A stretch of DNA of 9,258 nt from an uncultured Ruminococcus sp. (lineage in GTDB: Bacteria > Bacillota > Clostridia > Lachnospirales > Lachnospiraceae): contig USFD01000110.1 of NCBI GenBank assembly GCA_900553885.1, positions 1 to 9,258 on the forward strand, written 5' to 3'. The number at the start of each line of letters is the position of its first letter. Positions within the stretch are counted from its first letter, which is position 1. The notes beneath the pieces were generated by a model that saw nothing but the letters and a program-made list of their open reading frames with translations, made no database searches and was not told the DNA's origin. A program made the position numbers and the translations under genes. Below are positions 1 through 6,235 of this stretch, in pieces.

Positions 1-2
1 AG

Positions 3-482
3 CCAATCTATCCAAAAGAAGAGATCCAGATTGTGCTGAAAAGATATCTGGAGAAAATACAGTATCTCAGATATATAGCCGGATTAATCAAGGGGGAGAT
101 AGAGTATACAGGCGCCCCGCTTTCCGAGGTGTTTTCCGCAGTGGCACGGCGGATAAAGGAACCGTACAGAAACTGGCTTGAACAGGTGTCGCGCCGAACG
201 GAAAACAGGGATGAGTCGGGATTTTCACGGATATGGAACAAATGTATCGACCGGTATCTCAAGGATCTGAATCTGAAACGGGAACATTCTGTTCTGCTGA
301 AAGAACTTGGAACTTTTCTGGGGCAGATGGACAGAGAAACATTTAACCGTTCCATGCAGCTTTATCTTAATCGGGTGGATCTGGAGATTGAAAAACTCAG
401 AGAAGGACTGGCGGCGAAAAAAAGAATCAGCGGATGGCTTGGAATTATGTCCGGAATTTTTCTGGTTGTGATTCTGATTTAA
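3..482 (+). CDS. spoIIIAB: Stage III sporulation protein AB, 5'-truncated by window edge
   Basis: This is a mother-cell membrane protein of the SpoIIIA complex, needed for late forespore development after engulfment. The reading frame is open from base 3 and gives 159 residues to the TAA at 480-482. B. subtilis SpoIIIAB has about 171, so roughly 13-20 N-terminal residues, including the first membrane segment, lie upstream. The GTG at 33 lies inside the family-conserved region (GEIEYTGAPL matches the EI.Y...PL element of the family) and is not the start. The middle is mainly helical and charged, with LKELGTFLG as in the family. The C-terminus is a hydrophobic segment (about the last 18 residues, GWLGIMSGIFLVVILI) ending right at the stop. 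spoIIIAC follows 13 bases later, so the two are surely co-transcribed. The sigma-E promoter expected for the operon would lie outside the window. Confidence 0.93.
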   Translation, partial: PIYPKEEIQIVLKRYLEKIQYLRYIAGLIKGEIEYTGAPLSEVFSAVARRIKEPYRNWLEQVSRRTENRDESGFSRIWNKCIDRYLKDLNLKREHSVLLKELGTFLGQMDRETFNRSMQLYLNRVDLEIEKLREGLAAKKRISGWLGIMSGIFLVVILI

Positions 483-495
483 CCAGGGAGGAAGC

Positions 496-690
496 ATGAA
501 CATAAATCTGATTTTTAAAATAGCAGCTGTGGGAATACTGGTGTCCATATTAAGCCAGGTGCTCAAGCACAGCGGCAGAGATGAACAGGCATTTCTGGCA
601 AGTCTTGCGGGACTGATTCTTGTTTTGTCCTGGGTTCTGCCATACATATATGATCTGTTTCTTTCCATTCGTCAGTTGTTTTCTCTGTAA
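496..690 (+). CDS. spoIIIAC: Stage III sporulation protein AC
   Basis: A 64-residue integral membrane protein of the mother-cell SpoIIIA complex. Two hydrophobic segments (about residues 4-22 and 34-54) flank a short charged loop (KHSGRDEQ), the usual build and length of SpoIIIAC (about 65-68 residues). The N-terminus, MNINLIFKIAAVGILV, closely resembles B. subtilis SpoIIIAC. The ATG start has an AGGGAGG ribosome site at 485-491 and is the only sensible start. It sits between spoIIIAB and spoIIIAD with gaps of 13 and 12 bases, the standard operon order. The detailed role of AC is not well known; it is thought to be part of the membrane base of the channel together with AD and AE. Confidence 0.95.
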   Translation: MNINLIFKIAAVGILVSILSQVLKHSGRDEQAFLASLAGLILVLSWVLPYIYDLFLSIRQLFSL

Positions 691-702
691 GGAGGTGCAA
701 AG

Positions 703-1089
703 ATGAACGTAATCCAGGTAGCGGTTATCGGTGTGATCGGTGCGCTTCTTGCTCTGCAGCTGAAAGGCGGAAAAGCAGAATACGGTATATATATGAGTGT
801 TGCGGCAGGGATTTTCCTGTTCGCATGCATTATAGACAGGCTGGAGATTTTTATCCGTACAGTAGAACAGATCGGATCCTATATCAATCTGGATGCAGGG
901 TATCTGGGGACTATGCTGAAGATGATCGGCATAACCTACATAGCGGAATTTTCTTCCGGAATATGCAGGGATGCCGGATATCAGACCATTGCTGTTCAGA
1001 TCGAAATATTCAGCAGACTGACCATTTTGGCTCTGGGCATGCCCGTTCTTCTGGCTCTTCTTGAGACGATACAGGAGTTTCTTACATGA
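703..1089 (+). CDS. spoIIIAD: Stage III sporulation protein AD
   Basis: A 128-residue polytopic membrane protein of the SpoIIIA complex (B. subtilis homologue about 133 residues). Hydrophobic segments are seen at about 3-19, 28-45, 70-88 (interrupted) and 103-122. The central stretch ITYIAEFSSGICRDAGY, with its conserved EF...IC.DAG pattern, is typical of the family and is also found in related SpoIIIAC/AD-type proteins. The ATG follows a very strong site (AAGGAGGTG, 690-698). The stop codon overlaps the spoIIIAE start by four bases (ATGA at 1086-1089), which suggests translational coupling. AD probably sits with AC and AE in the mother-cell membrane base of the channel; this placement is inferred from the family, not visible in the sequence. 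Confidence 0.95.
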   Translation: MNVIQVAVIGVIGALLALQLKGGKAEYGIYMSVAAGIFLFACIIDRLEIFIRTVEQIGSYINLDAGYLGTMLKMIGITYIAEFSSGICRDAGYQTIAVQIEIFSRLTILALGMPVLLALLETIQEFLT

Positions 1090-2333
1090 GCAGGAGAAAG
1101 TCCCAGCTCTTTCTCACATTTTTTCTGGTACTTCTCATTTTCGGACTGGGAAGCCGTATTGTAAATGCCGCGGAAGAGAAAGAAGGGTCGGGGACAGAGC
1201 AGGAAAAGGCGGTGGAGAACGAAGAAAACGAAAACAGCAAAGAAGATGTGCTGACAGAGGAAGATGCAGATGTCATACAGAAGGAAACGGAAAAAGCGCT
1301 GATGGACCGATTTGATTTTGAAGAAATTGAGTCGAGTCTGGAAGAGATGTTCCCAAAGGAAAAAATTTCATTTCAGGAAGTGGTTTCTGCCATGATGTCC
1401 GGGGACATGGAGCGTACAGGAGAAATTTTTCTGAACTTCCTGAAGGATCAGGTTTCTTATGAATTCCGGTATAACAGACATAATCTTGTCTATATTCTGC
1501 TGATTGCGCTGATTGCTGCCATATTTACAAACTTTGCGGGAGCGTTTCAGAATAAGAGAATCTCTGAGATCAGTTTTTATGTATTGTATATGCTCCTTAT
1601 TACGTTCTGCCTGACTGCTTTTCAGACAGCCATGGCGGGAACCGAGGAAAAGATGGACTCTCTTGTAAATTTTATGCGGGTATTGTGTCCCAGTTATTTT
1701 CTGGCTGTAGCATTTGCATCAGGCAGTTCATCCTCCCTGCTTTTTTACAATGTAATTCTTTTCCTGATTTATCTGGTGGAAATCGTCATTGTGCGCTTCC
1801 TGCTGCCGGTCGTGCATATTTATATTATGGTGCAGGTTCTGGGCAATCTGACGGGGGAGGACTTTCTCTCCGAATTCGCCGATCTGATCCGGAAGTGTGT
1901 GGAGTGGATCATAAAGACAATGACAGCATGTGTGATTGGAATTAATGTGGTGCAGGGGCTGCTTGCCCCTGCGATTGATACATTGAAAAGAAGCGCCCTT
2001 ACCAGGACTGCGGAGGCTCTGCCGTGGGTGGGAAATGCTATGGGAGGGGTGACGGAGATTGTGCTGGGAACAGCAGTGCTGATCAAAAACGGAATCGGAA
2101 TGGCAGGTGCGGTTATTATCGTGGCTGTCTGTGCAGTCCCGATTCTGCAGATGCTGCTGCTGGCCTTTTTGTATAAGCTGGCCGCGGCCTTTGTGCAGCC
2201 GGTGTCGGACAAACGGATTACCGGGTGTATCGGAGGGGTGAGTGAAGGGTATGAGATGATGGTAAAAATCCTTTTTGCCGCAGGACTGATGTTCCTGCTT
2301 ACAGTGGCTGTAGTTGCGGCGTCCACATCATGA
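1086..2333 (+). CDS. spoIIIAE: Stage III sporulation protein AE
   Basis: The large polytopic membrane subunit of the SpoIIIA channel, 415 residues (B. subtilis about 399). Residues 1-28 form a signal peptide: RRK, a hydrophobic core at 8-22, and a likely cleavage site after VNA at 26-28. A very acidic stretch (30-62, 15 of 33 residues Asp or Glu) follows, then an amphipathic region to about 130. Membrane segments lie at about 134-154, 162-184, 203-250 (two or three), 276-295, 326-372 (two) and 393-412. The family-typical RTAEALPWVGNAMGG lies at 307-321. The start overlaps the spoIIIAD stop, with GGAG at 1075-1078 as ribosome site. SpoIIIAE is proposed to be the central export-like component in the mother-cell membrane; no transport motif can be read from the sequence. 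Confidence 0.95.
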   Translation: MSRRKSQLFLTFFLVLLIFGLGSRIVNAAEEKEGSGTEQEKAVENEENENSKEDVLTEEDADVIQKETEKALMDRFDFEEIESSLEEMFPKEKISFQEVVSAMMSGDMERTGEIFLNFLKDQVSYEFRYNRHNLVYILLIALIAAIFTNFAGAFQNKRISEISFYVLYMLLITFCLTAFQTAMAGTEEKMDSLVNFMRVLCPSYFLAVAFASGSSSSLLFYNVILFLIYLVEIVIVRFLLPVVHIYIMVQVLGNLTGEDFLSEFADLIRKCVEWIIKTMTACVIGINVVQGLLAPAIDTLKRSALTRTAEALPWVGNAMGGVTEIVLGTAVLIKNGIGMAGAVIIVAVCAVPILQMLLLAFLYKLAAAFVQPVSDKRITGCIGGVSEGYEMMVKILFAAGLMFLLTVAVVAASTS

Positions 2334-2357
2334 AAATCAGAATGGAGGCAGCCGGAT

Positions 2358-2729
2358 ATGCTGGAAGAACTTTACAGATGGATTCTGAATATTTCTGTTT
2401 ATCTTATTGTGACAGCTGCGGTTATGCATGCGATCCCGGGAAAGGAATATGAGAAATATGTCCGTTTCTTTTCCGGACTGGTGCTGATTCTGCTTTTGTT
2501 CACGCCTCTTCTGAAACTGACGGGAAAGGAGAACGGTTTCCGGAATGCCTACCTAAGCAACGAGGATGAGCTGGACCGGGCGGCTATCGAAGAGGCGGAG
2601 GAATGGTTTGAGGATGAGTCATTTCTGGAATTCCTCCCGGAGGAATATACAGGAGGACAACGAGCATATGATGGAGAAGAAGGACGGGAAGAAAGGATAG
2701 AAGTGGAGGAAATCAGGATTGGAGAATAA
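2358..2729 (+). CDS. spoIIIAF: Stage III sporulation protein AF, short form lacking the usual C-terminal domain
   Basis: A subunit of the SpoIIIA channel. Two membrane helices (about 7-25 and 37-53) are joined by the typical SpoIIIAF loop AIPGKEYEKYVRFFSG, and TPLLKLTG follows the second helix. Identity rests on this N-terminal half and on the position between AE and AG. The protein has only 123 residues, against about 200 in B. subtilis, where the C-terminal part folds as a soluble ring-building domain. Here residues 69-123 are mostly a highly acidic tail (23 of 55 Asp or Glu). The end, RIEVEEIRIGE, still resembles the family C-terminus, which suggests internal loss rather than a premature stop. 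The ATG is preceded by GGAGG (2345-2349). The 3' end overlaps the TTG start of spoIIIAG by 11 bases, so no hidden coding remnant follows. Confidence 0.88.
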   Translation: MLEELYRWILNISVYLIVTAAVMHAIPGKEYEKYVRFFSGLVLILLLFTPLLKLTGKENGFRNAYLSNEDELDRAAIEEAEEWFEDESFLEFLPEEYTGGQRAYDGEEGREERIEVEEIRIGE

Positions 2730-3315
2730 GTGGAACGCATATCTTGACGGACTGAGAAAAGGGAAAAAACTTCCTGGAAAGAGACAGCTTCTTATTCTTC
2801 TGCTTGTGGGAATCCTGCTGATGGTAATTGTACTTCCTGTACCTGACAGAAAGGAGGGATCAGAAGAAGAAAACAAAGACAATCCGGCTGCGGATGAAAT
2901 AACAGATATCAGTGACTACGAGGCTTATCTGGAAGAAAAGACCGCCCGGACACTCCGGTATGTAGAAGGAGTGGGGGAGGTGAAAGTTATGATAACTCTG
3001 AAATCGGGGGCACAGAAGATTATCGAGAAAGATCAGCAGAGTTCCAGCCAGACTACAGAGGAAGCGGACAGCCAGGGCGGAACCAGGACTTCGAATGATA
3101 TTTCTTCGGATAAAACAAGTATCTACGAACAGAATTCCGATGGCTCTCAGTCTCCTTATGTAAGCAAAGAACTTCTGCCGGAAATAGAAGGAGTCATAGT
3201 GATAGCAGACGGCGGAGACAATGCGGTTGTGGTGCAGAATATTACGGAAGCGGTTCAGGCATTATTCGGCGTTGAGGCGCATAAGATAAAAATAATGAAA
3301 CGGGCGGATACATAA
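2719..3315 (+). CDS. spoIIIAG: Stage III sporulation protein AG
   Basis: A ring-forming subunit of the mother-cell channel, with one membrane anchor and a domain in the intermembrane space. It has 198 residues (B. subtilis about 229): a basic N-terminus, a membrane helix at about 23-41, an acidic linker (46-66), and a ring-building domain related to YscJ/FliF split in two. The first part is about 67-104 (YVEGVGEVKVMITL) and the second about 155-194 (EGVIVIADGGDNAVVVQNIT, then EAVQALFGVEAHKIKIMKR). Between them is a Ser/Thr/Gln-rich stretch (105-147), matching the insertion that forms the beta-triangle in B. subtilis SpoIIIAG. The start is TTG at 2719, with GGAGG at 2705-2709; the next in-frame ATG would fall inside the membrane helix. 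The start overlaps the end of spoIIIAF by 11 bases, suggesting coupled translation. Confidence 0.95.
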   Translation: MENKWNAYLDGLRKGKKLPGKRQLLILLLVGILLMVIVLPVPDRKEGSEEENKDNPAADEITDISDYEAYLEEKTARTLRYVEGVGEVKVMITLKSGAQKIIEKDQQSSSQTTEEADSQGGTRTSNDISSDKTSIYEQNSDGSQSPYVSKELLPEIEGVIVIADGGDNAVVVQNITEAVQALFGVEAHKIKIMKRADT

Positions 3316-3331
3316 AAAGGAGGATGGACAG

Positions 3332-3943
3332 TTGAAACGGTTGTTTAAGAAAAATCAGATTATCATCGCAACCCTGGCGGTTATGATCGCGGTTGCCGGG
3401 TATCTGAATTACTCCGGCAGGCTTTTCGGGGAGACGGATGAGAGCACCACTGAAGCAAATGCTGATCTGGCGAATCAGGAACTCCTCGATATATCCCAGG
3501 AGGATATAGAGACATCAACCGAAGATATTGCAAGCAATGATTCAGAGATTGAAGGAACTCCCGGCGAGGCAGTGCTTACTAACAGCAGCGCCCAGACAAC
3601 AGTTGCCCAGGCAAAAGTGACCAGAGAACAGGTAAGGGCGCAGAATAAGGAAACCCTTCAGGCCATCATCGACAATACGAATCTGAGCGACGCTGAAAAA
3701 CAGGATGCTGTTGCACAGATGGTGGAGATTACAGAGATGTCCGAACAGGAGGCGGCCATAGAGACCCTGATGGCTTCCAAAGGTTTTTCAGAAGCTGTGG
3801 TCAGCCTTACAAATGATTCTGCAGATGTGGTGGTTAAGGCAGATGAGCTGACCGATGCCAACCGGGCTCAGATCGAAGATATTGTGACCAGAAAGACAGA
3901 TATTGCTCCGGAAAATATTGTAATTACACCAATTTCTGAATAG
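3332..3943 (+). CDS. spoIIIAH: Stage III sporulation protein AH (SpoIIQ partner)
   Basis: The mother-cell protein that binds forespore SpoIIQ across the intermembrane space, forming the channel and helping engulfment. It has 203 residues (B. subtilis 218). A basic start (KRLFKKNQ) precedes a membrane helix at about 9-25. A long acidic, low-complexity linker (34-90) follows, then the YscJ/FliF-like ring-building domain from about 95 to the end, with AKVTREQVRAQNKETLQAII, MVEITEMSEQEAAIETLMAS and the closing ENIVITPISE. The start is TTG at 3332 behind AAGGAGG (3317-3323). An ATG at 3324 is out of frame and closes after three codons. It is the last gene of the spoIIIA operon. Its stop codon overlaps the -35 element of a probable promoter for prfC. 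Confidence 0.96.
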   Translation: MKRLFKKNQIIIATLAVMIAVAGYLNYSGRLFGETDESTTEANADLANQELLDISQEDIETSTEDIASNDSEIEGTPGEAVLTNSSAQTTVAQAKVTREQVRAQNKETLQAIIDNTNLSDAEKQDAVAQMVEITEMSEQEAAIETLMASKGFSEAVVSLTNDSADVVVKADELTDANRAQIEDIVTRKTDIAPENIVITPISE

Positions 3944-3969
3944 ACATCCAGGCACTCTTGTGATAGACT
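3941..3969 (+). promoter_or_regulatory. Probable sigma-A promoter of prfC
   Basis: TAGACA at 3941-3946 matches the -35 consensus at 5 of 6 positions. A 17-base spacer separates it from TAGACT at 3964-3969, which matches TATAAT at 4 of 6 and carries the extended -10 TG (3961-3962). The -35 overlaps the stop codon of spoIIIAH. Transcription would begin near 3976, three bases before a strong hairpin. Such a promoter is expected, because prfC is a growth gene and should not depend on the sporulation operon. It was read by eye and has no experimental support. Confidence 0.45.
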
Positions 3970-3978
3970 GGATATGCC

Positions 3979-4020
3979 GTCGGTGTGCCGCGAATCGAAA
4001 ATTCGGCCGTGCACACCGGC
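3979..4020 (+). terminator. Long hairpin between spoIIIAH and prfC: candidate terminator or prfC leader structure
   Basis: CGGTGTGC (3981-3988) pairs perfectly with GCACACCG (4011-4018), extended outward by T.G and G-C pairs (3980/4019, 3979/4020). Inside, after an internal loop, CGAAT (3991-3995) pairs with ATTCG (4001-4005) around a five-base loop. The stem is strong, but only TTT follows (4023-4025), so it is a poor canonical intrinsic terminator. It could end the spoIIIA transcript, sit at the very 5' end of the prfC mRNA, or both. The hairpin itself is clear; its role is open. Confidence 0.45.
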
Positions 4021-4059
4021 ACTTTCATGTTCGAAATCGGAAAACAGGAGAAGAGGATT

Positions 4060-5652
4060 ATGTCAGATATTACGAATGAAATAAAGAAAAGAAGGACGTT
4101 TGCCATCATATCCCATCCGGATGCAGGAAAAACAACACTGACAGAAAAGTTCCTGCTTTACGGAGGAGCGATCAACCAGGCCGGATCCGTGAAGGGAAAA
4201 GCAACGGCAAAGCATGCGGTTTCCGACTGGATGGAAATCGAGAAAGAAAGAGGAATTTCAGTTACCTCATCGGTTCTGCAGTTTAATTACGGCGGATATT
4301 GTATCAACATTCTGGATACGCCGGGCCATCAGGACTTTTCAGAGGACACCTACCGTACTTTGATGGCGGCGGATTCTGCAGTGATGGTAATTGATGCATC
4401 AAAGGGTGTGGAGGCGCAGACAAGGAAGCTGTTTAAAGTCTGCGTGATGAGACATATCCCTATTTTTACCTTTATCAATAAAATGGACAGGGAAGCGAAG
4501 GATACGTTTGATCTCCTGGATGATATCGAGAAAGAACTGGGAATTGCGACCTGCCCTGTAAACTGGCCCATCGGTTCAGGAAAAGCATTTAAAGGCGTGT
4601 ACGACAGACAGAAAAAGGAAGTAGAGCTTTTTTCAGATACAAAAAAAGGAACCGCGGTGGGAGAAGTGAAAAAAGTAGATATCAATAATCCGGAGATTGA
4701 CTGGCTTATCGGAACGGAAGCCAAAGTAAATCTGAGGGATGAGATAGAACTTCTGGACGGAGCGGCTGCGGAGTTTGATCAGGAGCTGGTGGATAAAGGA
4801 GAACTTTCTCCGGTATTTTTCGGATCCGCCCTGACCAACTTCGGTGTGGAGACTTTCCTGGAACATTTCCTTGCCATGACGACACCGCCTCTGCCTCGTA
4901 TGTCGGACCACGGAGAGATTGATCCCATGAAAGAGAAGGAATTTTCTGCATTTGTCTTTAAGATTCAGGCAAATATGAACAAGGCGCATCGGGACCGGAT
5001 TGCATTTATGAGAATCTGCTCCGGCGAGTTCCACGCAGGAATGAGCGTATATCATGTCCAGGGACAGAAGGAAGTACGTCTTTCTCAGCCTCAGCAGATG
5101 ATGGCGAGCGAGAGAAAAATCATAGAAAAAGCCTGCGGCGGCGATATTATCGGTGTGTTTGATCCGGGCATTTTTTCGATAGGAGACACACTGACCACAT
5201 CGAAAGAACATTTTGCCTACGAAGGAATACCGACCTTTGCACCGGAACACTTTGCCCGGGTACGTCAGGTTGATACCATGAAGCGTAAACAGTTCGTAAA
5301 GGGTATTAATCAGATCGCACAGGAAGGCGCTATACAGATTTTTCAGGAGTATAATACCGGTATGGAAGAAATTATTGTAGGCGTTGTGGGAGTCCTTCAG
5401 TTCGATGTGCTTAAGTACCGTCTGAAAAATGAATACAATGTGGAAATTATTCTGGAAAACCTGCCTTATGAGCATATCCGCTGGATCGAAAACGAGGAAA
5501 TCGATATGGATCATCTCAGCGGAACGTCGGATATGAAGAAAATCAAAGATTTGAAAGGACGCCCCCTGCTTCTTTTTGCTCATGAATGGAGTATCCGCAT
5601 GACGGTAGAACGGAATGAAGGCCTGAAGCTTTCCGAGTTTGGAAGGTCTTAA
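4060..5652 (+). CDS. prfC: Peptide chain release factor 3
   Basis: RF3, a ribosome-dependent GTPase that recycles release factors RF1/RF2 from the ribosome after peptide release. The 530 residues match the usual length (E. coli 529). The P-loop HPDAGKTT is at 19-26, followed by the switch region with SDWMEIEKERGISVTSS (55-71). DTPGH is at 86-90, NKMD at 140-143, and FFGSALTNFG supplies the G5-type loop. The C-terminal half carries the RF3-specific FVFKIQANMNKAHRDRIAFM and VGVVGVLQFDVLKYRLKNEY segments, which separate it from EF-G and from tetracycline-resistance proteins. The frame is open back to a GTG at 3985, but that codon lies inside a hairpin arm. The ATG at 4060 has an AGAGGA ribosome site (4052-4057) and gives the normal N-terminus (KKRRTFAIISHP), so it was chosen. 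B. subtilis lacks a gene at this place in the spoIIIA-yqhY interval other than accBC. Confidence 0.97.
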   Translation: MSDITNEIKKRRTFAIISHPDAGKTTLTEKFLLYGGAINQAGSVKGKATAKHAVSDWMEIEKERGISVTSSVLQFNYGGYCINILDTPGHQDFSEDTYRTLMAADSAVMVIDASKGVEAQTRKLFKVCVMRHIPIFTFINKMDREAKDTFDLLDDIEKELGIATCPVNWPIGSGKAFKGVYDRQKKEVELFSDTKKGTAVGEVKKVDINNPEIDWLIGTEAKVNLRDEIELLDGAAAEFDQELVDKGELSPVFFGSALTNFGVETFLEHFLAMTTPPLPRMSDHGEIDPMKEKEFSAFVFKIQANMNKAHRDRIAFMRICSGEFHAGMSVYHVQGQKEVRLSQPQQMMASERKIIEKACGGDIIGVFDPGIFSIGDTLTTSKEHFAYEGIPTFAPEHFARVRQVDTMKRKQFVKGINQIAQEGAIQIFQEYNTGMEEIIVGVVGVLQFDVLKYRLKNEYNVEIILENLPYEHIRWIENEEIDMDHLSGTSDMKKIKDLKGRPLLLFAHEWSIRMTVERNEGLKLSEFGRS

Positions 5653-5660
5653 GTTTTTCC

Positions 5661-5689
5661 TTTGCAAATGAGAGGAACTTTGCTATAAT
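5661..5689 (+). promoter_or_regulatory. Extended -10 sigma-A promoter of the Asp23/YqhY gene
   Basis: A perfect TATAAT at 5684-5689 with the extended TG element (TGC, 5681-5683). A fair -35 lies upstream: TTTGCA at 5661-5666 with a 17-base spacer, or TTGCAA at 5662-5667 with 16; each matches 4 of 6. The start point should be near 5696, leaving a leader of about 28 bases before the ATG at 5724. It sits just after the prfC stop, so the downstream gene has its own vegetative promoter. Confidence 0.8.
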
Positions 5690-5723
5690 GAGTAAAGAGA
5701 TTACAAAACGGGAGGTTTTGAAT

Positions 5724-6110
5724 ATGGCAAAGGACGAAAGAAATACGTATTCTATACAGAGCGATGCCAGCCTCGGTGAAGTAAAGATTGCAGATGAGGT
5801 GGTTGCAATTATTGCAGCGCTGGCGGCAACAGAAGTGGACGGCGTTGCTTCTATGGCGGGAAATATTACCAATGAGCTGATCAGCAGACTGGGAATGAAA
5901 AATCTGTCCAAGGGCGTAAAGGTGGACGTGCTGGAAGGCGTGGTAACGGTTTCTCTCTCTTTGAATCTGAAATATAATTACAGCATTATGGATGTATCGG
6001 CAAAGGTTCAGGAGAAGGTAAAGAATGCAGTGGAAAATATGACCGGTCTGGAGGTAGCAGATGTGAATATTAAAGTTGCCGGTGTGGAGATGCCGACCAA
6101 CGGTCAGTAG
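5724..6110 (+). CDS. yqhY: Asp23/Gls24 (DUF322) family protein, YqhY-type
   Basis: A 128-residue soluble protein of the Asp23/Gls24 family. The family pattern is seen in order: LGEVKIADEVVAIIAALAAT (17-36), EVDGVASM (37-44), GVKVDVLEGVVTVSLSLNLK (64-83), then a helix VQEKVKNAVENMTGLEV (95-111) and the closing strand VNIKVAGVEM (114-123). The ATG at 5724 is preceded by GGGAGG (5710-5715). The upstream in-frame ATG at 5688 overlaps the -10 box TATAAT and cannot be the start. In B. subtilis the neighbour of nusB, YqhY, belongs to this family, is encoded next to accB-accC and influences acetyl-CoA carboxylase activity. Here accBC are not adjacent, so that role is only suggested by ancestry. The gene appears monocistronic, with its own promoter and a terminator 45 bases after the stop. 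Confidence 0.88.
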   Translation: MAKDERNTYSIQSDASLGEVKIADEVVAIIAALAATEVDGVASMAGNITNELISRLGMKNLSKGVKVDVLEGVVTVSLSLNLKYNYSIMDVSAKVQEKVKNAVENMTGLEVADVNIKVAGVEMPTNGQ

Positions 6111-6123
6111 ACACAGCTTTTCG

Positions 6124-6153
6124 TTGCAAAAAGATACAGATATATAGTATAAT
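6124..6153 (+). promoter_or_regulatory. Probable sigma-A promoter of the nusB-dxs operon
   Basis: TTGCAA at 6124-6129 (4 of 6 matches to the -35 consensus), an 18-base A/T-rich spacer, and a perfect TATAAT at 6148-6153. Transcription would start near 6158-6161, within the left arm of the terminator hairpin, so transcripts from this promoter could not form the full hairpin. The leader to the nusB ATG would be about 75 bases and includes a small GGCCG/CGGCC hairpin (6185-6202). Confidence 0.7.
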
Positions 6154-6155
6154 AA

Positions 6156-6183
6156 GGGATGTCGTAAGACATCCCTTTTATAT
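6156..6183 (+). terminator. Intrinsic terminator after the Asp23/YqhY gene
   Basis: GGGATGTC (6156-6163) and GACATCCC (6168-6175) form a perfect 8-base-pair stem closed by GTAA, a stable GNRA-type tetraloop. TTTTATAT (6176-6183) follows as the U-tract. It lies 45 bases beyond the yqhY stop and only two bases after the -10 box of the promoter for the next operon. The stem is symmetrical, but with genes on both sides on the + strand it should act on the + strand. Confidence 0.82.
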
Positions 6184-6235
6184 GGGCCGCATACAGCCGG
6201 CCTCAGAAAAAGAAGTTTTGAAGAAAGGAACCGGA

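Noticed and set aside
33..35. GTG as start of spoIIIAB
   Set aside because: Upstream codons 3-32 are open, and the alignment with B. subtilis SpoIIIAB requires additional N-terminal residues including a membrane segment outside the window.
2630..2646. Near-perfect 17-base palindrome (8-base arms CCTCC/GGAGG type) inside spoIIIAF
   Set aside because: It is encoded by ordinary Leu-Pro-Glu-Glu codons in an acidic stretch rich in GAG/GAA. The loop is too small for the full stem, and no start codon at proper distance uses the enclosed GGAGG.
3944..4059. Small gene, riboswitch or attachment site between spoIIIAH and prfC
   Set aside because: The stretch is 116 bases and is explained by a promoter, one hairpin and a ribosome site. 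I recognise no riboswitch consensus, direct repeat or tRNA-like segment.
5628..5658. Possible terminator at the prfC stop: GCTTTCC/GGAAGGT stem followed by TTTTT
   Set aside because: The 7-bp stem contains two G.T pairs, the arms lie in coding sequence, and six bases separate the stem from the T-run. It is too weak to annotate, though it could still act inefficiently.
4633..5667. Long minus-strand open frame of 344 codons opposite prfC
   Set aside because: It lies entirely antisense to a well-conserved prfC, has no recognisable family features, and its composition follows from codon bias of the sense gene.
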